8,804 nt of DNA from the NCBI GenBank assembly GCA_945492935.1, contig CALYVE010000056.1:1-8804 (forward strand). The letters run 5' to 3'. Position numbers and translations under genes: made by a program. The notes under the pieces were generated by a model. It made no database searches, was not told where the DNA came from, and saw only the letters and a program-made list of their open reading frames with translations. This DNA is from an uncultured Lachnospiraceae bacterium (lineage in GTDB: Bacteria; Bacillota; Clostridia; Lachnospirales; Lachnospiraceae). Positions within the stretch are counted from its first letter, which is position 1. Each line of letters starts with the position of its first letter. Positions 1 to 6,351 of this stretch are shown in pieces.

Positions 1-137
1 ATTTTCACAGAACAATCACAGTTGCTCCCTTTTTTGTATGGATATGATTTGCTATTTTTTTTACTGTTTTTTCAGTCGTTTCATTATTATATATAGGATT
101 CTTTTTTGCATTCATTTTTCTTGATTTACATAATCTC

Positions 138-153
138 ACACCATATGTTGTAT
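138..153. promoter_or_regulatory. NrdR box A (distal)
   Basis: The sequence ACACCATATGTTGTAT matches 13 of 16 positions of the published NrdR box consensus acaCwAtATaTwGtgt, the operator of the ATP-cone repressor NrdR that controls ribonucleotide reductase genes. It lies upstream of the nrdD promoter and starts exactly 31 bp (three helical turns) before box B, the usual spacing of paired NrdR boxes. The assignment rests on motif match, spacing and the downstream gene; the nrdR gene itself is not in the window. Confidence 0.72.
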
Positions 154-168
154 ATTTTTTTTATTTTT

Positions 169-184
169 TTACAATATTTTGTAG
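169..184. promoter_or_regulatory. NrdR box B (central, degenerate)
   Basis: This site matches 11 of 16 positions of the NrdR consensus, including all the strongly conserved core positions. Its centre is an inverted repeat, ACAA-TATT-TTGT (171-182). It is weaker than boxes A and C but sits 31 bp from A and 20 bp from C, both near whole helical turns. Its right edge overlaps the -35 element. It is the least certain of the three because the flanking DNA is A/T-rich. Confidence 0.5.
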
Positions 185-210
185 ACAACCACTATATCTA
201 GTGCTATAAT
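182..210 (+). promoter_or_regulatory. nrdD promoter (-35/-10)
   Basis: A -35 element TAGACA (182-187, 5 of 6 consensus bases), a 17-bp spacer and a perfect -10 element TATAAT (205-210) form a strong vegetative-type promoter. Transcription would start near 216-218, giving a leader of about 40 nt to the nrdD start at 256. NrdR-like boxes overlap the -35 and the spacer. The remaining upstream DNA (1-137) is T-rich with no supported gene. Confidence 0.8.
189..204. promoter_or_regulatory. NrdR box C (promoter spacer)
   Basis: CCACTATATCTAGTGC matches 13 of 16 positions of the NrdR consensus. Its inner part CACTATATCTAGTG is a near-palindrome. It fills almost the entire 17-bp spacer between the -35 and -10 elements of the nrdD promoter, so a bound repressor would directly block RNA polymerase. 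It is expected to be the main repression site. Confidence 0.75.
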
Positions 211-255
211 GAAGTTCCGTGGGGAACACATACAAAATTATGAGGAGATATCGTT

Positions 256-2382
256 ATGAAGGTAATTAAGAGAGATGGTCACACCGTTAATTACGACCGT
301 TCAAAAATCATTATTGCCATCGAAAAGGCTAATGCCGAGGTAGAGCCGTGTGAGAAGATTTCTTCCGAAAAGATCGAAGAAATCGTCCAAGGCATTGAAG
401 CGAAAAATCGTAGCCGTATGCTCGTCGAAGATATTCAGGATATTATCGAACAGAGATTGATGGATGAAAAGAAATTCGTTCTCGCAAAGACTTACATTAT
501 CTATCGTTACACAAGAGAGTTGGTTCGTAAAGCCAACACAACTGACGATTCTATTTTAAGTTTGATTCAGAACCGTAACAAAGATGTCATGGAAGAGAAC
601 TCTAACAAAAATGCAACCGTTGCATCTACACAGCGAGATCTTATCGCAGGCGAGGTTTCTAAGGACTTAACGAAGCGTGTATTGCTTCCTGAGAAGATTT
701 CAAAGGCGCATGAAGAAGGTGTTTTGCATTTCCACGATGCAGATTACTTCTTGCAGCCGATCTTCAACTGCTGTCTTATCAACATTAAGGATATGCTCGA
801 TAATGGCACAGTTATGAATGGTAAATTAATCGAAAGTCCAAAGAGCTTCCAGGTTGCATGTACTGTTATGACACAGATTATTTCATCTGTAGCCAGCAGC
901 CAGTATGGCGGTCAGTCTGTTGACATTAAGCATCTTGGCAAATACCTGCGCAAGAGCTACCACAAATACAAAGACAAATTAGTTGCGGAATATGGTGACA
1001 AAATTGATGACGAAATATTGGAAAGCATGGCACAGGAGCGTTTGAACGATGAGCTTCGTTCCGGCGTTCAGACAATTCAGTACCAGATTAATACTTTGAT
1101 GACTACAAACGGACAGTCACCATTTGTTACATTATTCCTGAACCTTGATCCGAAGGACGAATATGTAGAAGAAAATGCTATTATCATTGCGGAGATTCTC
1201 CGTCAGAGACTGGAAGGCATCAAGAACGAGAAGGGTGTTTATGTAACACCGGCATTCCCTAAGCTTATTTATGTTTTGGATGAGCACAATTGCCTGAAGG
1301 GCGGAAAATATGATTACATCACAAGACTTGCCGTTCAATGTTCCGCAAAACGTTTGTACCCGGATTACATTTCCGCAAAGAAGATGCGCGAAAACTACGA
1401 AGGCAACGTATTCTCATGCATGGGTTGTCGTTCGTTCCTCTCTCCTTGGAAGGATGAGAACGGAAACTACAAGTGGGAAGGCCGTTTCAACCAGGGTGTT
1501 GTATCGTTGAACCTTCCACAGATTGGTATCATCGCAAAGGGCGATATGAATCGTTTCTGGGAATTATTAGATGAACGACTCCAGCTTTGTTATGAAGCAT
1601 TGATGTGCAGACACAGAGCATTACTCGGTGTCACATCCGATGTAAGCCCTGTACATTGGCAATATGGTGCTATCGCCAGACTTAAGAAGGGTGAAAAAAT
1701 CGATCCATTGCTCATGGATGGCTACTCGACGATTTCCCTTGGATACATTGGTTTATATGAAGTTACAAAGCTTATGACCGGCGTAAGTCATACTGACCCG
1801 GTTGGCGAAGAATTTGCACTGAAGGTTATGAAGCGTCTTCGTGAAGCATGCGACACATGGAAGAAGGAAACAGGTCTTGGTTTCGGCCTTTACGGAACAC
1901 CTGCAGAATCCCTTTGCTATCGTTTCGCCCGTATCGATCAGGAGCGTTTCGGAACAATTCCGGACGTTACAGACAAGGGTTACTATACAAACTCTTATCA
2001 TGTTGACGTTCGTGAGAAAATTGATGCCTTTAGCAAATTCCGTTTTGAGAGTCAATTCCAGACAATTTCTTCCGGTGGTGCAATCTCATATGTTGAGATT
2101 CCTAACATGCGTCACAACTTAGATGCGTTGGAAGAGGTTGTACGTTTCATCTATGACAATATTCAGTATGCAGAATTTAATACAAAGTCTGACTACTGCC
2201 ATGTTTGTGATTATGATGGTGAAATCATTGTAAATGATGATAACGAATGGGAATGTCCACAATGTGGCAACAAAGATCACTCAAAGATGAACGTTACAAG
2301 ACGTACATGCGGTTACCTTGGTGAAAATTTCTGGAATGTCGGCAAGACAAAAGAAATCAAATCCCGCGTATTACATCTCTAA
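256..2382 (+). CDS. nrdD: Anaerobic ribonucleoside-triphosphate reductase (class III)
   Basis: NrdD is the large subunit of the oxygen-sensitive class III ribonucleotide reductase. It reduces ribonucleoside triphosphates to dNTPs in the cytoplasm by glycyl-radical chemistry. The 708-residue length is normal for the family. Residues 1 to about 90 form an ATP-cone with the VIKRDG motif, the allosteric on/off site. Active-site candidates are Cys172/Cys173 in NCCLINI and the Cys388-Met-Gly-Cys391-Arg motif. Two CxxC pairs (Cys648/651 and Cys667/670) make the C-terminal zinc site. The radical site is Gly686 in RTCGYLG near the C-terminus. AGGAG at 243-247, 8 nt before the ATG, supports the start. 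It is transcribed from the promoter at 182-210 with NrdR boxes, so repression when dATP/ATP is high is expected. Its activase gene nrdG follows. No key residue appears to be missing. Confidence 0.97.
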   Translation: MKVIKRDGHTVNYDRSKIIIAIEKANAEVEPCEKISSEKIEEIVQGIEAKNRSRMLVEDIQDIIEQRLMDEKKFVLAKTYIIYRYTRELVRKANTTDDSILSLIQNRNKDVMEENSNKNATVASTQRDLIAGEVSKDLTKRVLLPEKISKAHEEGVLHFHDADYFLQPIFNCCLINIKDMLDNGTVMNGKLIESPKSFQVACTVMTQIISSVASSQYGGQSVDIKHLGKYLRKSYHKYKDKLVAEYGDKIDDEILESMAQERLNDELRSGVQTIQYQINTLMTTNGQSPFVTLFLNLDPKDEYVEENAIIIAEILRQRLEGIKNEKGVYVTPAFPKLIYVLDEHNCLKGGKYDYITRLAVQCSAKRLYPDYISAKKMRENYEGNVFSCMGCRSFLSPWKDENGNYKWEGRFNQGVVSLNLPQIGIIAKGDMNRFWELLDERLQLCYEALMCRHRALLGVTSDVSPVHWQYGAIARLKKGEKIDPLLMDGYSTISLGYIGLYEVTKLMTGVSHTDPVGEEFALKVMKRLREACDTWKKETGLGFGLYGTPAESLCYRFARIDQERFGTIPDVTDKGYYTNSYHVDVREKIDAFSKFRFESQFQTISSGGAISYVEIPNMRHNLDALEEVVRFIYDNIQYAEFNTKSDYCHVCDYDGEIIVNDDNEWECPQCGNKDHSKMNVTRRTCGYLGENFWNVGKTKEIKSRVLHL

Positions 2383-2395
2383 AGTTTACCTTTTC

Positions 2396-2436
2396 AACAG
2401 GCGGTGCCAGGCAACGGCCCGCCTGTTTCTTTTATA
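2396..2436 (+). terminator. Intrinsic terminator or attenuator after nrdD
   Basis: A 9-bp perfect stem AACAGGCGG / CCGCCTGTT (2396-2404 with 2419-2427) is extended by an inner GCC/GGC helix and closes a 7-nt loop. It is followed by a U-rich run, TTTCTTTTAT. It begins 14 nt after the nrdD stop codon, so it fits an intrinsic terminator. nrdG lies downstream on the same strand, so it may terminate only partly and lower nrdG and dut expression relative to nrdD, or act as a 3'-end stabiliser. Which of these applies cannot be told from sequence. Confidence 0.65.
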
Positions 2437-2477
2437 CCGTGGCCTTGTGGTGCAGGGCCTTGCCGGCAGTGCAATCA

Positions 2478-2504
2478 AAAGAATTGCTGATGAAGCAATT
2501 CTTT
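2478..2504 (+). other. 11-bp perfect hairpin in nrdD-nrdG gap
   Basis: AAAGAATTGCT (2478-2488) and AGCAATTCTTT (2494-2504) form an uninterrupted 11-bp stem with a 5-nt loop GATGA, 24 nt before the nrdG ribosome binding site. No U-run follows, so it is not a terminator. GCAAT at 2471-2475 could instead pair with ATTGC at 2483-2487, giving a mutually exclusive fold. Possible roles are an RNA processing or stability element, or a protein-binding palindrome. The function is unknown. Confidence 0.5.
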
Positions 2505-2542
2505 CTGACTTTGCAAAAATCTATTTTGGGAGGATGCTTTTT

Positions 2543-3082
2543 ATGAATTATGCAGATATCAAACGCATTGATGTCGCAAATGGTCCCGGCATACGTGTAT
2601 CCTTATTCGTATCCGGCTGCACACATCATTGTAAAGGTTGTTTCAACGAAGAAACATGGGACTTTAACTATGGTCAGTTTTTCTCCGAAAAAGAAGAAGA
2701 CCAGATTATTGAATATTTAAAAGAGGATTACATTGAAGGTCTTTCGCTTCTTGGCGGTGAACCTTTTGAATATAGCAATCAACAATGTCTTTTACCATTT
2801 CTTCGCCGCGTAAAAGCCATTTATCCCGACAAGGATATTTGGTGTTATACAGGATATGATTTTGAAACAGATATCAAAGAAAAAATGATGGTAAAATGGC
2901 CGGAAACGCGCGAAATCATCCGTTACATCGACATACTTGTTGATGGTGAATTCATCGAAGACAAAAAGGATCTTACACTTCGTTTTCGCGGTTCCTCAAA
3001 CCAACGCATCATCGATGTGCCGGAATCACTCAACAAAGGCGAAGTCGTACTTTGGAATCAAGAAGGGAGAATCACACAATGA
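2543..3082 (+). CDS. nrdG: Anaerobic RNR-activating protein (radical SAM)
   Basis: NrdG is the radical S-adenosylmethionine enzyme that generates the glycyl radical on NrdD under anaerobic conditions. The 179-residue product has the usual size. It shows the radical SAM cluster motif Cys26-x3-Cys30-x2-Cys33, which binds the [4Fe-4S] cluster, and the SAM-contacting GGEP motif at residues 71-74. An NGPGIR segment (13-18), typical of activases, precedes the cluster. The start at 2543 is chosen because GGGAGG (2528-2533) lies 9 nt upstream. An in-frame ATG at 2534 abuts that site and is unlikely. The frame stays open back into nrdD (from 2318), but that extension has no family homology and is taken as chance. 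The stop codon overlaps the dut start (ATGA), so the two are probably translationally coupled. Confidence 0.95.
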   Translation: MNYADIKRIDVANGPGIRVSLFVSGCTHHCKGCFNEETWDFNYGQFFSEKEEDQIIEYLKEDYIEGLSLLGGEPFEYSNQQCLLPFLRRVKAIYPDKDIWCYTGYDFETDIKEKMMVKWPETREIIRYIDILVDGEFIEDKKDLTLRFRGSSNQRIIDVPESLNKGEVVLWNQEGRITQ

Positions 3083-3522
3083 ATGTACCGGTAAATATCA
3101 AAAAGCTTAAATCAAACGCTACAATTCCGACATATGGTTCTGCATATGCGGCAGGTGCTGATCTTTACGCCTGCATTGATGCACCAATCACAATCGAGCC
3201 TTCACAGACAGTCTTAGTTCCGACCGGACTTGCTATGGAAGTTCCGGAAGGCTACGCAGGTCTTATCTATGCACGTAGTGGTCTTGCCTCAAAAAAAGGA
3301 CTTGCACCGGCAAACAAAGTTGGCGTAGTCGATGCAGATTATCGTGGTGAAGTGATGGTCGCCCTTCATAATCACTCCGGCATTGCCGCAACAATCGAGG
3401 CAAATGAGCGAATTGCGCAACTTGTTATCGCACCATTCCTTGCAGCAAGCTTTACGGAAGTAGATGAGCTTTCGGATACCGTTCGTGGTGCAGGCGGTTT
3501 TGGTTCAACCGGCTCACACTAA
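3079..3522 (+). CDS. dut: dUTP diphosphatase (dUTPase, trimeric type)
   Basis: Dut hydrolyses dUTP to dUMP and pyrophosphate, keeping uracil out of DNA and supplying dUMP to thymidylate synthase. The 147-residue protein carries all five motifs of homotrimeric dUTPases: AGADLYA (25-31), ARSGLASKKG (65-74), GVVDADYRGEV (82-92, with the probable catalytic Asp85 and uracil-contacting Tyr88), RIAQLVI (111-117) and the C-terminal RGAGGFGSTG lid (136-145). Motif 2 has Ala where Pro is common, a mild variation. The ATG overlaps the nrdG stop, and AAGGGAGA (3063-3070) is a good ribosome binding site; an in-frame ATG at 3052 lacks one and would overlap nrdG by more. Placement after class III RNR genes makes sense, because that enzyme works on triphosphates and can produce dUTP directly. 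Confidence 0.96.
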   Translation: MNVPVNIKKLKSNATIPTYGSAYAAGADLYACIDAPITIEPSQTVLVPTGLAMEVPEGYAGLIYARSGLASKKGLAPANKVGVVDADYRGEVMVALHNHSGIAATIEANERIAQLVIAPFLAASFTEVDELSDTVRGAGGFGSTGSH

Positions 3523-3530
3523 TCGTTTCC

Positions 3531-3567
3531 ATCAAAAAAAGGAGTCTGAAGACTCCCTTTTTTTGAT
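3531..3567. terminator. Bidirectional terminator between dut and permease gene
   Basis: GGAGTC (3541-3546) and GACTCC (3551-3556) form a stem around a TGAA loop. It is flanked by seven A on the left and seven T on the right, themselves able to pair past one bulged C. Read on either strand, a GC stem is followed by a T-run. It lies 8 bp after the dut stop and 13 bp from the stop of the convergent permease gene, so it likely ends both transcripts. Confidence 0.85.
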
Positions 3568-3580
3568 TTTGAAGGTGGAT

Positions 3581-4408
3581 TTATTCTACATTTAAGTGGC
3601 GTTTGCAAATGAAATTTGTAAGACCACCCATTGCGAATACGATTATAATTGCGTATGAATCCATGATTACAAACATCTGTAAAATTGATTTCAATAAATC
3701 AACTGTAACATCGCCGACATGATCGATTTCCAATTCTGTCATTAATCCGGCATGTTCACATGTGTACATTACAAGTGCCAAAACGAACATTTCAATGGAA
3801 TAAAGACCAACAGCACCAACAATCGATAATAGCCTCTTATTCTTACTGAATGCATGACCAAAGCTGTAAGCTGCGTTTGTCATCCAGATTGTATTTAATG
3901 TTGTAAAGCAGGCACCAACAACAAACAGGATCAATATTCCGATAAGCAACGAATTCTCAACTGCTGTATTTTCTCCAAATAGTTCCATAATGTCTTTCAT
4001 AAATTCAATAATATCACTATAGAAATTCACTCCGATCGCAATGCAAAGAGAAACTACCCATGAAATCGAGATAAAAATAGTTATAACCACGTCGCAAATC
4101 ATACGTGCAATCAACATTGTTGAAACCTTAACCGGCAATGTATGCGTAAGGTATGCCTGATCCTTGTAGAATCTCTGACGGAAGTCAAGGAACGGTAAAA
4201 ATGCTGTCATTACCATGGCTCCAATCACAATAATAACATACGCAAGCTTTGTGAGTGCGGAGAACGCATCCAATACCGAGCTGCATGCTACATCACTGAT
4301 TTCATCAATAATACGAACAAAGATTGCCATTCCGACAAGTATAAAAATAATACCAAGTGCTTGTTTTATTCGATTTACAAATTCATTTTTAATACATTTT
4401 CCTAACAT
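3581..4408 (-). CDS. ABC-2-like transporter permease subunit
   Basis: This is a 275-residue integral membrane protein with about six predicted membrane segments (roughly residues 17-34, 52-74, 98-125, 153-172, 193-215 and 245-268) and a short basic cytoplasmic C-terminus. The YLTHTLPV segment (86-93) after the second helix resembles a motif often seen in ABC-2-type permeases of clostridial GntR-linked operons. No signal peptide or catalytic motif is seen. The start has GGAGG at 4416-4420, 7 nt upstream, and overlaps the end of the ATPase gene by 7 bp, so it is translated together with it. With the ATPase it probably forms an export complex. By analogy with YtrA-regulated systems, the role may lie in cell-envelope stress or antibiotic/peptide resistance, but the substrate cannot be told from sequence. 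Confidence 0.85.
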   Translation of the reverse strand: MLGKCIKNEFVNRIKQALGIIFILVGMAIFVRIIDEISDVACSSVLDAFSALTKLAYVIIVIGAMVMTAFLPFLDFRQRFYKDQAYLTHTLPVKVSTMLIARMICDVVITIFISISWVVSLCIAIGVNFYSDIIEFMKDIMELFGENTAVENSLLIGILILFVVGACFTTLNTIWMTNAAYSFGHAFSKNKRLLSIVGAVGLYSIEMFVLALVMYTCEHAGLMTELEIDHVGDVTVDLLKSILQMFVIMDSYAIIIVFAMGGLTNFICKRHLNVE

Positions 4409-5103
4409 CTGAATACCTCCCTGAAGATTTCGTCAATCGACTTACCCTTCTGTGCTCTGAGTGAATCAGCATCCTGCTGACAAATAATCTGTCCCTCTTT
4501 AATAAAAATGACTTCATCTAAGATGTTTTCAATATCTGAAATCAAATGTGTGGAAAGCAAAATTGTTGCATGCTCATCGTAGTTTGTAATAATTGTCTGT
4601 AAAATGTAATCACGCGCTGCAGGATCAACACCAGCGATTGGCTCATCCAGAAGATAAAGCTTTGCACGGCGACTCATTACCATAATGAGCTGAACCTTTT
4701 CTTTGTTACCCTTTGAAAGCTTTTTGAGTACCATATTCGAATCAATTTTCAATAAATTCATCATTTCATATGCGCGATTGGCATCAAAATCCGCATAGAA
4801 TTCACTGAACATATTGACAAGATTTTTAATCTTGAGTGATTCGTTAAAATACGTACGCTCCGATAAGTAAGAAACAATTGCCTTTGACTCAGGACCAACC
4901 GGGTGTCCGGCAATACGAATCTTACCTGTATCCTGCTGCAGCAAACCGGCAATCATCTTAATTAAGGTTGTCTTGCCACTTCCATTCGGTCCTAAAAGAC
5001 CAATAATTTTTCCTTCTCCGATTTGTAGGTTTAAGTCGTCAAATACAGTTTTCGATAAACCATATGTCTTCTTAACACCTGTAATCTCTACTAAACTACT
5101 CAT
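4402..5103 (-). CDS. ABC transporter ATP-binding protein (YtrB-like)
   Basis: This 233-residue cytoplasmic ATPase energises the neighbouring permease. Visible motifs are Walker A GPNGSGKTT (38-46), signature LSKGN (129-133, a variant of LSGGQ), Walker B YLLDEP (150-155) with catalytic Glu154, D-loop GVD (158-160) and switch His186 in LLSTHL. The Q-loop region reads SYLSER (78-83), without an obvious Gln; related GntR-linked ATPases often read YLPE here. GAGGAGG (5111-5117) gives a strong ribosome binding site, and the ATG overlaps the stop of the regulator gene (ATGA). The gene lies between regulator and permease, the standard layout of GntR/ABC operons. The exported substrate is unknown. Confidence 0.92.
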   Translation of the reverse strand: MSSLVEITGVKKTYGLSKTVFDDLNLQIGEGKIIGLLGPNGSGKTTLIKMIAGLLQQDTGKIRIAGHPVGPESKAIVSYLSERTYFNESLKIKNLVNMFSEFYADFDANRAYEMMNLLKIDSNMVLKKLSKGNKEKVQLIMVMSRRAKLYLLDEPIAGVDPAARDYILQTIITNYDEHATILLSTHLISDIENILDEVIFIKEGQIICQQDADSLRAQKGKSIDEIFREVFRC

Positions 5104-5471
5104 TTCTTCTCCTCCTCTAAATATTCGGATAAACGACCAAGCATTGCCTGATTGTCATATCCAAGCTCTCTCATATTACTTACAAAAGCAACAATATATT
5201 TCCGACTGAGCTCTGCTTTCATAGAATCAACATTCCCGCCGGACTCAGCGACAAATCTGCCCGATGTTCGCTGAGAAATCAATACGCCTTCTCTTTCAAG
5301 CTCCGACAATGCCTTTTGCATTGTGTTTGGATTTACGCCCGCAATAACAGCAAGCTCCCTTACAGAAGGAATCTGTGCCCCCGGTTGTAATATGCCTTGA
5401 GCGATTTGTCGTTTAATCTCTTCCATAATTTGGAAGTAGATTGGTGTTTCATTATTAAATTTCCATGCCAT
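5100..5471 (-). CDS. GntR family regulator, YtrA subfamily
   Basis: This short 123-residue transcription factor has an N-terminal winged helix-turn-helix (about residues 10-75; helix-turn-helix around 36-55 with the PSVRELA and VNPNTMQKAL segments) and only about 45 residues after it. That is too few for a large ligand domain and matches the YtrA subfamily, where the C-terminus serves for dimerisation. Members usually repress their own operon, which encodes ABC transporters, and are induced by envelope-active antibiotics; this last point is family knowledge. The start is supported by GAGGTGA at 5476-5482. A palindromic operator overlaps its promoter, so autorepression is likely. Its stop overlaps the ATPase start. 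Confidence 0.93.
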   Translation of the reverse strand: MAWKFNNETPIYFQIMEEIKRQIAQGILQPGAQIPSVRELAVIAGVNPNTMQKALSELEREGVLISQRTSGRFVAESGGNVDSMKAELSRKYIVAFVSNMRELGYDNQAMLGRLSEYLEEEKK

Positions 5472-5495
5472 TCAATCACCTCGTTTTGTACTACT

Positions 5496-5513
5496 GTACT
5501 ATCTGAATAGTAC
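5496..5513. promoter_or_regulatory. Palindromic operator for the GntR regulator
   Basis: GTACTAT-CTGA-ATAGTAC is a perfect 7+4+7 inverted repeat. An additional half-site GTACTA lies at 5488-5493, 8 bp away in direct orientation. The palindrome overlaps the -10 element and the likely transcription start of the GntR/ABC operon, and lies 25 bp before the GntR start codon. The binder is inferred to be the adjacent YtrA-type protein. Confidence 0.78.
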
Positions 5514-5540
5514 AATAATACACTGTTGTATCTTTGTCAA
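5512..5540 (-). promoter_or_regulatory. Promoter of the GntR/ABC operon
   Basis: On the minus strand a perfect -35 TTGACA (5540-5535), a 17-bp spacer and a -10 TATTGT (5517-5512, 4 of 6 matches) precede the GntR gene. The -10 overlaps the edge of the palindromic operator, and the expected start point falls inside it. A weak TACA-CTGT-TGTA inverted repeat (5519-5530) lies in the spacer. Confidence 0.72.
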
Positions 5541-5571
5541 TACTTTTTTTACATTTTTTTCAAAAAAAGAA

Positions 5572-5595
5572 AAAGCCGATAAAACTATCGACTTT
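5572..5595 (-). terminator. Intrinsic terminator after sir2
   Basis: On the minus strand AAAGTCGATA pairs with TATCGGCTTT (one G-T wobble) around a GTTT loop, followed by a T-rich run interrupted by one C (5571 down to 5562). It starts 13 bp after the sir2 stop codon and ends the cdaA-cdaR-sir2 transcript before the GntR promoter. Confidence 0.83.
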
Positions 5596-5607
5596 CGTAA
5601 ATTATAT

Positions 5608-6351
5608 TTATGATATTGTAATCTTTGAAAATACTTCTCCAAGCTTTCCATGGACAAGAATATCTGCATGTTGGTCTCTTGGCGTTGGTGCCATATTAAC
5701 AACAACCAAATATTTTCCGCTAAAATAGTCAATCAATCCCGCCGCCGGATATACAGCAAGCGATGTACCTCCGATAATCAGCATGTCAGCCTGTGAAATG
5801 CGTGCGACTGTTCTTGATAAAATATCCTGGTCAAGACCTTCCTCATACAACACAACGTCGGGTTTTACTGTACCGCCACATGCATCACATATCGGAACAT
5901 CCTCTGATTGTACGATATATTTCAAATCGAAAAATTTGCGACAACGTGTGCAATAGTTTCGGTGAACAGAACCATGAAGCTCTAATACTTCTTTGCTGCC
6001 TGCCAGTTGATGCAAGCCATCAATATTCTGTGTCACAACTGCTTTAAGCTTGCCCATTTTTTCGAGCTCCGCCAGCTTCTCATGCGTTACGTTCGGCTTT
6101 GCATCCAAATATAGCATCTTATCCTTGTAGAAGCGATAAAACTCCGAAGGATTACGCATATAGAACGAATGACTGATAATTGTCTCCGGCGGATATTTGT
6201 ACTTCTGGTTATATAATCCGTCCACACTTCGAAAATCCGGAATTCCACTCTCTGTCGATACGCCGGCACCACCAAAGAAAACAATGGAATCGCACGCCGC
6301 AATTGCATCATTCAATCGCTTTATTGACTCTTCAAATCGTTCATTGGCCAT
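5608..6351 (-). CDS. cobB: NAD-dependent protein deacetylase, Sir2 family
   Basis: Bacterial sirtuins remove acetyl groups from lysines using NAD+, releasing nicotinamide and O-acetyl-ADP-ribose. The 247-residue protein is a compact, catalytic-core-only member. Motifs seen are GGAGVS (27-32) and GIPDFRS (36-42) for NAD binding, TQNIDGLH (107-114), catalytic His126 in LHGS, a zinc site from Cys134, Cys137, Cys155 and Cys158, KPDVVLYEE (163-171, where many members have FGE at the end) and GGTSLAVYPA (194-203). The Ala-x2-Tyr-x2-Arg motif of desuccinylase-type sirtuins is absent after GIPDFRS, so deacetylation is the likely activity. The ATG shares one base with the cdaR stop (TAATG), and AAGGGTGG (6358-6365) is a good ribosome binding site. 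The symbol is by family; srtN or npdA are used elsewhere. Confidence 0.94.
   Translation of the reverse strand: MANERFEESIKRLNDAIAACDSIVFFGGAGVSTESGIPDFRSVDGLYNQKYKYPPETIISHSFYMRNPSEFYRFYKDKMLYLDAKPNVTHEKLAELEKMGKLKAVVTQNIDGLHQLAGSKEVLELHGSVHRNYCTRCRKFFDLKYIVQSEDVPICDACGGTVKPDVVLYEEGLDQDILSRTVARISQADMLIIGGTSLAVYPAAGLIDYFSGKYLVVVNMAPTPRDQHADILVHGKLGEVFSKITIS

Noticed and set aside
5..37. Possible terminator of an upstream + strand gene (GAACAA / TTGCTC stem followed by CCTTTTTTG)
   Set aside because: The stem is short with an A-C mismatch and no upstream gene is visible in the window, so the evidence is too weak.
214..227. GTTCC-GTGG-GGAAC hairpin at the predicted 5' end of the nrdD transcript
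   Set aside because: Only a 5-bp stem, partly upstream of the likely transcription start; not enough to call a regulatory RNA.
1753..2055. 100-residue minus-strand ORF inside nrdD
   Set aside because: Antisense shadow of a conserved gene; no ribosome binding site or family resemblance seen.
2318..2542. In-frame 75-residue N-terminal extension of NrdG reaching back into nrdD
   Set aside because: It runs through the nrdD 3' end and the hairpin region, resembles no NrdG N-terminus, and a strong ribosome binding site (2528-2533) supports the start at 2543.
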